64,000 nt of DNA, taken from contig NW_026262659.1 of the NCBI RefSeq assembly GCF_021869535.1, positions 3,906,001-3,970,000 of the forward strand, in the 5' to 3' direction. The stretch comes from Mytilus californianus. Taxonomy: Eukaryota; Mollusca; Bivalvia; Mytilida; Mytilidae. A model generated the notes under the pieces. It was given only the letters and a program-made list of their open reading frames with translations, was not told the origin of the DNA and searched no databases. Positions 34,835 to 45,209 of the stretch are shown piece after piece (the stretch's first letter is position 1; every line of letters begins with the position of its first letter). Position numbers and translations under genes: made by a program.

Positions 34835-36202
34835 TGGTGTTGAAACATGAGGTTAAACACATTTCCTCCGTTGTTTATTTAGATGCAACGGGTACAGTCG
34901 TTGAAAGGATAAGGAATCAGCGGGTATTATATTATGCAATGGTATTACCAGGACCGAAAGGTAGTCCACCATTGCCAGTTCTTGAGTTTCTCAGCGACTC
35001 TCAAAACACACCAACAATTACATATGCGTTAATGAATTTTATTCATTGCTGGAAGAAAATTGCAGGGAAACAGATGCTTAGCAGGGTAACAGTTGATTTC
35101 TCTTGGGCCTTAATACATAGTGTTTTAATGTCAATAAATAATATCAACATCAATGTTTACATGCAGTGGTGTTTTGGTGTGGCTTATCATGGTAAAATGG
35201 GACAAAAATACACGGTAGTCCACATTTGCTGCAATCATCTACTCAAAGCATTTAGAGACAGAATTGCATCAATAAAAATAGACAAGACAACGAAGGAGTA
35301 CATAACACGTACATTTGCGCTTCTTATTAACTGTACAGATTTACCAACTGCAATCAATCTTTGGAAAATGTTACAAGTTGTTTTTAGTGCATCTTCACCC
35401 CTCAATGTAGTAGAGAACTCATTACCAAATTTAGAAGCATGTTTTATCGAAGGTAACACTAGTCTAATCAAGAATGAACAGGAGTTTATTTGCGATGTGG
35501 TTTGGGAAGAGGACAATAATGTCAACGGAATCAGACGATCATCTCCCTTTCGACATCTATTTACATTGGGATCAGACACGGACAGAAACAACGAAAATCC
35601 ATATGCTTGTGATGAAGTTCTTCGAATTCTTTCTGACGACTTCATGCCACTACTCCCATTATGGAGTGGCATAATGTTGGGACCGATTGAAAGACATTCT
35701 GGGAAAAAAATCATGGACGATTCTGTTCAAAGTACAACCAGGGAATCTAATGATCACGTAGAGAACTGGATGAAGATGGTTGAATGTGACACACTACAGA
35801 AGGATGTCAGATTAAGAGCAGGGAAATTTGTTAGGAAATTGCACATGAATCTGAAAGGTAGAATAGTGGCTTATCAAAACAATCTGCACCAATTTAAACC
35901 ACAGAAGGTTGTTCAAAACAACGAAGACTTCAATGATGCAGAGGAGAGCTGGAATAAGAAAGGTACACCTTTGGCGAAGCGAAAAAGTCGTTACTTCTCT
36001 CCTATTACAGAACTCAAAGGGACCAATTCTGAGACCACAAAACAAACTAAAACAAAAAGTAAACCACCAAAAATGAATGCAATGACAACTGCAGACCAAT
36101 CGAAGATTCTGCCAAAGCATGGAATTTCAAATAGACAACAGACATGTTGGATTATAAGTACCTTACAGGCTATTGCAGCATCAACCATCGAACTTAAACC
36201 AG
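34834..36202 (+). CDS. DDE/CxxH transposase core with C-terminal USP-type Cys box
   Basis: From ATG 34834 (overlapping the previous stop as TAATG): D17 in YLDATG, D88 in VTVDFSWAL, C132-x2-H135 (CCNH) and E310 in HVENW. This set fits the DDE fold of MULE/hAT-like transposases with a CxxH between the second D and the E. Residues ~340-425 are a basic linker. At 430-447, GISNRQQTCWIISTLQAI matches the ubiquitin-specific-protease Cys box (G..N...TC...S.LQ.L), with C438 as the nucleophile candidate. A donor (AG|GTAAAT) at 36203 suggests the peptidase continued in another exon, but no His box was found downstream. The frame could also be read from 34804 through the frameshift. Family placement is by motif only. 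Confidence 0.7.
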
Positions 36203-36304
36203 GTAAATACTATGTTTTGTGATATAAAAATGCGGTAAAGTTACTAATACACAGGCTCCATTTTCGTATTCGCACTGTTTGATACATATTAAATTAAGAT
36301 GATA

Positions 36305-36548
36305 TGGAATGACTGACAATGAAACAACTCTTAACATAAGACCAAATGATATAGAAGATAACAACTATAAGACACCGTACGGCCTTCAACTATGACTACA
36401 ACCCATACCGTATAGTAACTATAAAAGGCCTCGAAATAAAAAAAATTGTAAAACAATCCAAACGAGAAATCTAACACCTGATTTATATACAATACAATTC
36501 AAGAAAACAATTATGATATACAGGGAACAAACTATAAAATTATTTGAA
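36305..36548 (+). repeat. MR-A repeat
   Basis: 'atagaagataacaactata', 'caccgtacggccttcaac' and 'ataaaaggcctcgaaat' in order. It follows the transposase region by about 100 bp. Confidence 0.6.
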
Positions 36549-36584
36549 AAAGGTTCAATTTATCAGATCGGTACACACCACATA

Positions 36585-36586
<2 letters not shown>

Positions 36587-36623
<37 letters not shown>

Positions 36624-37005
36624 ACTCGTCTAAACACCAGCCAAACAATGCTAGATCTGTAAATTTGCTTTCGCAAATTTTTAGTTCTTCCCTCGCCGGG
36701 ATTCGAACTCGTGCTACTGAGATATCGTGACACCAATTCGCCTGCACTGTATCCGACGCGCTAGACCACTCGACCACCTAGGCTTCAAAATAAAGCTTTC
36801 GGTGGCCGGGTGTTACCTTTCCTCGTCAGTTTTAATCTAGCGTCGTAATACAGTACATGATATATAAGGCATGAAGATGGAATTATTACAGATCAGCTGA
36901 AATATCTATTGTAAAGGATCCTACAAATTAATGCAAGATACAGTCACAGAAATAATTGTATTTATAAGTACGTCTGAACCAGTGACAACTCTACAACAGA
37001 TTATA
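36587..37005 (-). mobile_element. tRNA-like element with (TA)n ends
   Basis: (TA)n at 36589-36620, then the minus-strand element. It has a B box (GTTCGAATCCC reading on minus, 36698-36708), an A-box-like TGGTCGAGTGGTCTAG near 36762-36777, a Ser/Leu-type long variable region, and a tail with GTAACACCCGGCC. The 5' end block (AAGTACGTCTGAACCAG) sits at 36966-37000 after ~70 bp of extra sequence, followed by (TA)n. Best preserved single copy in the window. Confidence 0.75.
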
Positions 37006-37656
37006 TATATAAACAAGTCTAAATTGAAAACAACGTTCAAACCTATGATTGCGTTGGATAAAAACCGCAATTTTTATACGTGTGCATGCAAAATAAATTT
37101 CTTGGTAGAGGAGTCGTCTAAATACAGCACAAACAACATTTTCCAAAAGACCAAGAAAGTGAAAAAGTATATTTTAACAAAACGCATTTGACTAACAGGT
37201 CGAACAACAAATGTTCTTAAACCCTGCTGACTGCCATTGGCGATTGCCAAATAAACGGATCACAAGATGTAACAAATGGATCTTTATAATAATTTAATAC
37301 CAAACAGAAAACAATAAACTTGCGGAAAAGATGGTATACCGCAAACAAAAGGTGCAAACATTTTTTTTGAAGGTTTGAACGTTTATTTGGCAATTGCTAA
37401 TGGCAGTCAGCAGGGTTTAAGAACATTTGTTGTTCGACCTTGTTTTGTTAAAATATACTTTTTCACTTTCTTGGTCTTTTGGAAAAAAGAACATTTGTTG
37501 TTCGACCTCTTAGTCAAATGCGTTTTGTTAAAATGTACTTTTTCACTTTCTTGGTCTTTTGGAAAATGTTGTTTGTGCTGTATATATATATATATATATA
37601 TATATAGGTTTGAACGTTGTTTTCAATTTAGACTTGTATGTATATATATATATATC
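37005..37656. repeat. Inverted repeat of a 36-59 kb shared element
   Basis: 37005-37360 and 37375-37656 are inverted copies (AAACCCTGCTGACTGCC against GGCAGTCAGCAGGGTTT). The right arm has an internal ~95-bp duplication (GAACATTTGTTGTTCGACCT twice). Both outer ends are (TA)n. A third copy lies at 58563-58945. Short frames across it have no recognised product. Confidence 0.75.
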
Positions 37657-37919
37657 TAGCACCTAAGACTATACTTGGTCAATTTTACTATATCAAATAT
37701 AGCTTTAATTTGAATTTAGATTGTGACTGCATTCGTCGATTTCATTTAAGGATATATACAATACATTGAATTTCGTCGTTATTAAGATGGACGATTTATG
37801 CGACTTTAAGTAAGAGCATAGTATAGCGTTTTGTATGGTGAAATATTTGTAATGATGACGAATAAGTATGTTTAATTAAAGAGCATAGTATTTAGTCTTA
37901 TATTTATATTTTTCAGAAA

Positions 37920-38109
37920 ATGAAATCGAGAACGATTTTAGTCATATCGTGTCATTTGCAATATTTAGCATACTCACATTATAATGGAGTTTCGACCTCT
38001 GTCTGTGAAAGTATTCTTCAAAATCACTTAGGTTCCCCACAAGAGACGGAAAATCCTTACAAGCTTTCTTTAAATACCACAACTTATACCAACAGTTCAG
38101 TCATTTCAG
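37920..38109 (+). pseudogene. Reeler-domain protein exon 1, copy B (gene truncated)
   Basis: 190 bp from ATG to a GTGAGA donor, phase 1, the same length as copy A. It encodes a signal peptide (MKSRTILVISCHLQYLAYS) and the Reeler N-terminal core with VCES, NHLGSP and PYKLSL. Unlike copy A it has an intact start and no stop. Exons 2 and 3 are missing because the duplication copy jumps from intron 1 to beyond exon 3 near 39137-39166. Unless exons lie outside the shared region, the locus cannot make a full domain. Confidence 0.75.
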
Positions 38110-38188
38110 GTGAGATTTTATATCTTTTAAAAATTACAGAAACAAGTTGAGAAATTTCTATACTGGTTTCATGTCATTTTGTCAATTT

Positions 38189-38279
38189 AAGGAATGACGG
38201 CGTAGCGGGTTATTCTAAAGTGTGCACCACATTTTTGATGTTATTTCGAATAGACAGAAACATATTACAGTCATTCCTT
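38189..38279. mobile_element. Small fold-back insertion specific to copy B
   Basis: AAGGAATGAC at 38189-38198 pairs with GTCATTCCTT at 38270-38279. The surrounding ~220 bp (38189-38415) is absent from copy A at the equivalent site, so it was inserted in B or lost from A. Confidence 0.5.
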
Positions 38280-39679
38280 ATAATTTAATTCTAAATTCCA
38301 TTTTAAGCAGGAGTTAATCATGAAAAAACGTTGATGACAAAATAATGTCTATTAGCTGATGGACAAAACACTGTCATCCAATCAGAAGACGCGTTACATC
38401 CAAAATTAAATTATTTAGCTTGAACAACAAAGTTGACAATTAAATATTTGTATGTTGCAATTAGAACAGCATTATATACAATCCTTTTATTTTGGACAAT
38501 ATGAAATGGCAAATATGCATACTCGATAACTTTACCAGTGATGGTATTTTAAAATCATTTTGAGTTCAGTCAAACAATGATGATACTTCAAAATCTTTTG
38601 AAAAAGTTGTAAAGGAAACTGAACTTTTATTACTATTTCTTTAAAACAACTACTTGTATGAGCCTGATTCAGTTATTTCTGTAAACTATCTAATAAAAAC
38701 TATTGAAGCAACTACAATCATTCGAAAATTGAGTCTTTAGAGGTCAAGGTAGTTAGCTGAATGATGGTGCAATACCCCGTAAGGCTGCTGACACTCTAGG
38801 AAAAGCAACCCGTCACATACGTTTATGTAAATATACTTCTCATGTTTTTTTCAATAAAAAAAAACTTCAATATAGAGCTGTGTTGTGCAAGAGAGGACAA
38901 CACAATAAGTTATTTACACACAAAAGCAAGAAACATTGCAAGCTTCAAATGTACATATGCAACTAATAAATACCCAATGGACGACTGAAGGTCTTAAAAC
39001 GAACAAGGATAGAAAACAACATTGCAAAATAGAGTTATTCGGAACAAGATGATTCATATTTTTCTTTAATTACATAGCTTCAGTATTTTTGTTAGTCCTG
39101 TAGAATTGCTCAATTTTAATAAGTATAATAATTTTTCATAGGGAGGTTCGGCTAGCGATAAAACCAGGTTTGAAAATGGATTACTTATATCTCTGTATTA
39201 CTTAAGATTCTGTATAAGTTCCGTATCATTAAATAAAAGGGGATGTGAAAAGGGAAAGTGGGAAAAACTCAATGACACAAAAAGACATCTAGATTTCTGT
39301 TCTCCATTAGACTGAAGAAATCAATGAAATAACAAAATTGCAACATCAATGCATGAAGAATTTCAATATTTTTTATTATGATTGTATATGCTATAACCGT
39401 TTATCCGATCACAGACTGTACGTATTTCAATAGTTCACATGTCTGCGTTAATTGTTTTTCTTGTATAGAGCTATAGGTATTCACATATACTGGGTTACAG
39501 TTGGTCCTGGTCAGTAAGGCAACAGCACAATTCACCTGGACCTTGTATACCCTGTAAACATTATTCATATATTATCACGGGTAGTAACCTCGTCATATCG
39601 AGGAGCGTTTAGTACAGTGATTTTGTCATAGTTTGGTTAAGTTAGACATGACTGTGTTAAGTGTACTTGATGACAAACA

Positions 39680-39741
39680 ATGCCAAAATATAAACATTCG
39701 AATATTTTGTTAAAGGAACTTCTGACCATTAATTCAAGCTG
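39680..39741 (+). CDS. Candidate short first exon, copy B
   Basis: Counterpart of 20482-20537 with two additional codons. The donor GTAAGTAT is conserved. See the copy A entry for the synonymous differences. Confidence 0.25.
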
Positions 39742-41254
39742 GTAAGTATTTTTGTTTATAGCTAATATGATAGTACATCAAAGATTTTATCATATAGTTA
39801 ATAATTTGACACAGAATAATGCTTGCGTATGTCAAAATTTAAAAGTTGTGATTCGTGTCTTATGCATAAAGAAAAGTGGTTTGCTTAATGTCTGTTACAT
39901 CACATATTTCGTTTTGATATAAAACTGCTGTCAATTATTCCGAAAAATAGATACTATTGCACACAATTTAAGATTACAGAAAATTCAGTGTCATGGTTTG
40001 GTTCATTCATTCATTGTTTCATGGTTTATTTCTTGTTCGACATGGTTCAGTTATGGGATTCTTGTCGTGTATGAAGGAATACATAGAATAGTAACTATCA
40101 GAATAAACAGAATAAACAGACATTATACTACTATTGATTTACTTTTTTATAAAATTGTTTTATTTGGAAATATCAAAACGCACATACAGTGTAGTTTTAT
40201 ATAATAAGTACGTGCTGTTTGATTGCCAATGAGATAACTAGCCACCCGAGACCAAAATGACGTAGATGTTAGCAACTAACGCGTGGGTACCGAAATTGCA
40301 CTTATTTTGACAGTATTTTTTTCACCTACGTTTTTTTTACGATCCAGACAAAAGTTTCCATCTTATTTTATTTTGAAGATGCATCCTTATTTATTATATA
40401 GTCCCACCAATTAAATTTTGAATCCATATTGAATCATAGAAAAATTTGTTTGAACCGACCTCCAAACGACCCATGATTCGGTAATGAGGAGTACCCAAAT
40501 TGCATCTATGCTTTAATTCACGTCCGTAAAAATCGAATAACTAATGTTTTGTGTTATTTCTTCAAACATTTAGAACAATTTGACAATAGTCCATGCTAGC
40601 TATTAATTTTATAAGAAATTGATGCCTGTAACATATTGTTTTTGCTCATTTTTAAAAGATAATCATTTTTATTAGTTCGTAATGATAATTATAAAAATGG
40701 ACACTATATTGGCTTCATTCTAATTCGAAATTGTGACCTTTCATATATTTAAATTCGGAACTTTGTGAGTACATTTTTATTTTAATTTCACTAATAACAA
40801 AAACAAAAACAAAAACAAATAAGTTTTAACTTTTATCCATGTCACGCGTTGACATTTTGTTTTGCGGATGGTTGAAGACTCATGGTGTCCTCTTAATAAC
40901 ATTTGGTTAGTTTTGTAGTTGGGTTACTATATCATGGGCGTATAACCCCAACATCTCCTTTCATTCATCATAGACTGGTTCAAAATAAAACAACAGATGT
41001 ATAGTTTGCTAGAAAAAAAAATGTAAAACAAAAATTTGTTTTTGACTAGCTGATACGTGTTGTAACTTTAAGTAGACGGCTTTAACTATTTTACAAGTAA
41101 TGCCGCTCACGATATCCTCGTCAGAGTTCATCGTGGACATACGGAGAAAAATATTCTAACGTGAAACAGAAGCAGCGATTTCTGTTTTTGTAATTATTAT
41201 ACCGAAAGCTAGTTTAAAAGAGCAGCGACTATTTAAATTATCTTGCAGGAAGAG

Positions 41255-41700
41255 GTAAAATTACAAAAATACCGAACTCCAAGGAAAATTCTAAACGGAA
41301 AGTCCCTAATCAAATGGTAAAATCAAATGCTCAAACACATCAAACGAATGGTTAACAACTGTCATATTCCTGACTTGGTACAGGCATTTTCAAATGTAGA
41401 AAATGATGGATTAAACCTGGTTTATAGCTAGCTAAACCTCTCACTTGCATGACAGTCGCTTAAAATTCCATTATATTGACAACAATGTGTGAACAAAACA
41501 TACAAACATAATAGGTAAAATTGTCATAAATAGGGTTACAACAGTCAACATTGTGTTTTTAATCTTAATCACTATAAAAACAAACAAAAATGTCAACAAA
41601 GAAAAAGAAAAAGGCAAATAAACAACGCACATCAGCAAAAACTAAAGACAAGAATACAAAAATTTACCATAGAACAATAACACGATGACGGGATGTATAA
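41255..41700 (+). repeat. MR-D repeat and associated sequence
   Basis: Best copy of MR-D ('ccgaactccaaggaaaattc', 'cctgacttggtacaggc', 'ccattatattgacaac'). 41560-41650 matches 9885-9985. Confidence 0.6.
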
Positions 41701-41864
41701 GTACCGAGCCACGTCAAATGAATATTGCCAAAAATAGACTAAACAGTTAAAGTTATAATTTACAAAGACAAATAAAAGAAAACTACAAGACGTCATTGAG
41801 ATGACAAACAACGACAGTACCTAGAATCTATACTTTAATTCAGTGGTTGTCGTTTGTTGATGTG

Positions 41865-42095
41865 TTACATATTTGTTTTTCGTTCATTTTTTTGTACATA
41901 CATTAGGCCGTTAGTTTTCTCGTTCGAATTGTTTTACATTTGTCATTCCGGAGCCTTTTATAGCTGACTATGCGGTATGGGCTTTGCTAATTGTTGAAGG
42001 CCGTACAGTAACTTATAGTTGTTAATTTCTGTGTCATTTGGTCTCTTGTGAAGAGTTGTCTCATTGGCAATCATACCACATCTTCTTTTTTATAT
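41865..42095 (-). repeat. MR-A repeat, inverted
   Basis: Reads on plus as 'ggccgttagttttctcg', 'gaaggccgtacagtaact' and 'gagttgtctcattggcaat'. It abuts the RT fragment at 42095. Confidence 0.65.
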
Positions 42096-42545
42096 TCAAG
42101 ACCATCGTTTATTATTTGTGAAGTTGATAAGGAATATTTATCAACCAGGTCTTGGTATCTTCCGAAGACGTTCTTTGATATACCCCAGGTTCATCAACAT
42201 ACTGCTCAGACACTGGTGACGTTTTACAAAGTCTGAGTCGCAGCTGGAAGCTCTTGAATATCGAATGAGTTGAGAAATGTATATCCCATATGCAGGTGAA
42301 GTTGGTATATTGCTACTTAGGTGGGGGAAATTGATAATTTTAAAATTAAAATCGTCTCGTTTGTCATAGATTCTGGTACTGAGATGACAGCTGATGTTAA
42401 GTTCAATGTATAAGTCTAAAAATGAGACAGAGGAAGCCGTGTCTGTTGTTTCTGTAATTTCTAGTTCTGGGAGATATATTAATGTAACCAAAATCTCATC
42501 CTTGTCAAATGATGTTTTGTATGTGGGATTACATGAGTGCTACTT
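42096..42545 (-). pseudogene. Penelope-like reverse transcriptase fragment (C-terminal half)
   Basis: The minus frame holds LPELEITETTDTAS, VSFLDLYIEL, IYDKRDDFNFKIINFPHL and SPAYGIYISQLIRYSRA. The same blocks occur at 61035-61715. These are the thumb-side blocks of a retroelement RT common in molluscs, which I assign to Penelope-like elements by motif memory. The frame breaks at about 42141; coding-like sequence resumes shifted to about 42096. The catalytic palm is absent. Confidence 0.65.
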
Positions 42546-42619
42546 TATTCCAAATTCTTTTACAAAACACTCGTTATGGTACGATTTGCATACAAAGACA
42601 AGTCACGAAAAGTAAAATT

Positions 42620-43160
42620 GTTTAATGTATGTCGATCAAACTCTCCAAATTTAGTTTAAAAGGCTTTTTTTCTTCTTAGTCAGTTGGTAAATTGTGTAAC
42701 TCCGTTTAATTACAAGCGTTTTCAAACAAACTTTCAATATTGAGATGAAACACATATATATTAAATTGGATCTAAACCATGACAAACTTGATCAACACCA
42801 TGACGAATTAAAAACTCTTAACTGAATATTGTATAATATGTATGTCAATCAATATGTGACACAATAATAAAATAGATTATTATCAGTAGTACAAATGGCC
42901 TTATTTTTATGAGATAGATTTATAAAGAACTATTTAAAGCATAAAATAACTATATTTGTTCAAAGCGTTTTCCTTCCTGTCATCAGGCTAAGTACGTTGA
43001 ACTTTCTATCAGTAAATAAGATCATTCATTAATGCGGTATTATATTATTATTTTATTTTATCTGTATTTTAGTTGTGTTTCAGAGTTAAGGGCGTATACC
43101 AAAACTTTTAGTGCAGATTATTGTCTTTTAATATTTTATCGACTGAGATTAAAAGCTTGA
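42620..43160. other. AT-rich spacer, no gene
   Basis: No exon or known repeat recognised. Confidence 0.4.
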
Positions 43161-43228
43161 GTGTTGCTGTTTTACTTAAAGTTTACCCTTTCACATGTGA
43201 AGTTTACCCTTTCATATGTTGTACACAG

Positions 43229-43423
43229 TGATGTGGGATTTTATTATGATTTCTTACAATGTCATCATGATACGGGTTTTTATAAAGATGTGTTACAATA
43301 TCATGATGATGTGGGTTTTTATAAAGATGTCTTACAATGTCATGATGATATGGATTTTTATAATGATGTCTTACAATGTCATGATGATATGGGTTTTTAT
43401 AATGATGTCTTACAATGTCATGA
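43229..43423 (+). repeat. 39-bp minisatellite, 5 copies
   Basis: The unit GATGATATGGGTTTTTATAATG... (39 bp, first copy 36 bp) is repeated five times. It is open in two frames because the period is a multiple of three (GFYNDVLQCHDDM-type repeats). Confidence 0.85.
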
Positions 43424-43495
43424 ATGTTTTACTCCTTCTTCTGAATATTTTGTATATAATTATCTGAACATATATTTTTATTTTGATGTTTTTAG

Positions 43496-43775
43496 AGCAA
43501 CAGTTGAAGAAAGCCGTAATGTTTTCTGGACAAAAATACAGTCAACAACACTCAGAAAACAGGAACATCCCGATGAAACTACACGGGAACAGAGACCTAA
43601 TGACAACCTGGCCACAGATCTAGAGCAAGGACAAGTTCGTGATCAAGAGGGAAACACAACAACGCACGGAAATATCGCCAGTCGTCCAGATTTATGTATT
43701 ATTTCTGCACTTGGAATTATTTTTGAAACTTTGAGTGTAGTCACATATAAAAGTTTGAGACAAAAAATTGTTTAG
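43496..43775 (+). CDS. Candidate terminal exon, unknown protein
   Basis: Preceded by a good acceptor (TTTTGATGTTTTTAG) and open for 92 codons to TAG. It enters at phase 2 with ATVEESRNVFWTKIQ and is then hydrophilic and acidic/Gln-rich, ending LCIISALGIIFETLSVV and a basic tail. No family recognised. It could be the last exon of a receptor, or a chance frame. The open frame continues upstream through the minisatellite. Confidence 0.35.
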
Positions 43776-43890
43776 CTGTCCAGCATAACAGAGTTGTCAG
43801 ATTTTATATCGCTCCATGGCTGTTCATTTTATATTAATGTGTTAGTACTTAAATATCTACATAGCTTTTGCTCTCAATTCTCATTTATCT

Positions 43891-44963
43891 ATGTATGATG
43901 GTCAGTACTTCAATGGCAACTTGACTCTTGACTCGCCAGATAGTTCTATCAACTCGAACGACTTGTCAAATTTTTACGATTTATTCTCGAAATCTTTATC
44001 TTTCCTACATCTAAACCTCCAGAGTTTAGCTCCTAAGTTAGATCTAATTGCAGCTGAATATGAAGAATTCTCCGTAAATTTCACGACACAGCGTCTGTAA
44101 CATCTTTACTTCGATAAGATTTTATATGATATTATGATTATTTATAAAGTAATTATAGAAAAATAGAAATGTATTAAAATGACTATGTATAAAATGAAAT
44201 AAGTTTTACTGTATATTCTCCCTGGATATTCAGTAATAATTGTGTATAACAGGGATACTTGATGGAATGCTGTACATCAAGTACTTTGTTAAAACAACAA
44301 AGAGTGCAATAAAGAATTTATGAATGTTAAAAAAAAAAAAAGGGTTTCGATATATTAGCATTTACTGAGTCTTGGTTAAATAGTAGTCATACTGACGATT
44401 TAATAAACTTGTTAAACTTTCATAGTCCTTTCCGTCGTGGTGACAGAGGTCCTCAAAAACTGGAAGGGGGAGTGGTAGTGCATGTTAAAAATAATTTGAA
44501 TGTACGACGTCGCCCTGATTTAGAAATTGACGAGCTTGAAGCCATCTGGTTGGAGCTTAAAGTACAAAACAAAAACATTTTATTTGGTACTTTTTACATT
44601 CCCCCAAATAGTGGACACGAAACATGGGATAAAGTTGAAACAAGCTTAGATATGGCCTTAAATGACAACAAAGATAATATTATAGTCTCAGGGGACTTCA
44701 ACGAGAACCAACTGAATATCTCTAACTCTAAAGTCAAAGATCTACTAAACCAGTTCAGCCTAACCCAAATGATAGATGAATCAACACATTTTACCGAAAA
44801 TTCTACTTCACTGATAGACCTAATAATGACGAGTAACGTAAATGAGATTTTGTACTGTTGCGTTGGCCCACCGCTGACAGACCAAATTCGGTATCACTGT
44901 CCAGTTATTGGCTTTTTGAACTTCTTAAAAACTCCACTTAAAGCTTTTAAACGTAAAATATAG
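43891..44963 (+). pseudogene. LINE AP-like endonuclease domain, interrupted
   Basis: The N-terminal piece ends at EYEEF (44070). The frame resumes after the insertion with DILAFTESWLN (E of the TEsW motif), GGVVVHVKNN, FGTFYIPPNS and the GDFN motif (SGDFNEN), then LIDLIMTS. These are hallmarks of endonuclease/exonuclease/phosphatase domains of LINE ORF2. It ends at an in-frame TAG (44961) just before sequence that continues the same protein. Confidence 0.8.
44071..44345 (+). mobile_element. Poly(A)-tailed insertion inside the LINE endonuclease
   Basis: About 275 bp, ending in AATAAA (44310) and a run of 13 A at 44330-44342. It starts with a few codons and a TAA (44098), then 3'-UTR-like sequence. 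It looks like a 5'-truncated retrocopy (another LINE or an mRNA 3' end). Target duplication is short or absent (only TTC is shared). Confidence 0.7.
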
Positions 44964-45209
44964 TTATATGACAAAGACGATTATGATTTATTTAGAAATA
45001 CTCTAAGTGAAGCGGACTGGGACACGATAATAGCATCCGACAGTGTAGACGAAGTAACTGAGAATATATATATATATATAACAAATACGATACTTCAAGC
45101 AGCTGCTGTAAGTATCCCCAATAGAATTATTACAGTTCGAAAAAACATCCCTGTATGGCTAAAAAATGATATTAAAAAAATAATTAGGAAAAAAATAGAA
45201 TTCACAGAA

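Larger units (their letters stand above)
37655..41416 (+). repeat. Segmental duplication, copy B (Reeler locus)
   Basis: Collinear with 14681-22565 but about half as long because of three deletions. Copy B begins immediately after (TA)n, and ends in MR-D sequence at about 41416. The MITE left half and MR-A fragment at 40200-40290 are shared with copy A, so those insertions came before the duplication. Confidence 0.9.

Noticed and set aside
35235..35714. Minus-strand 159-codon frame
   Set aside because: Opposite strand of the DDE domain frame; no motif and no independent signals.
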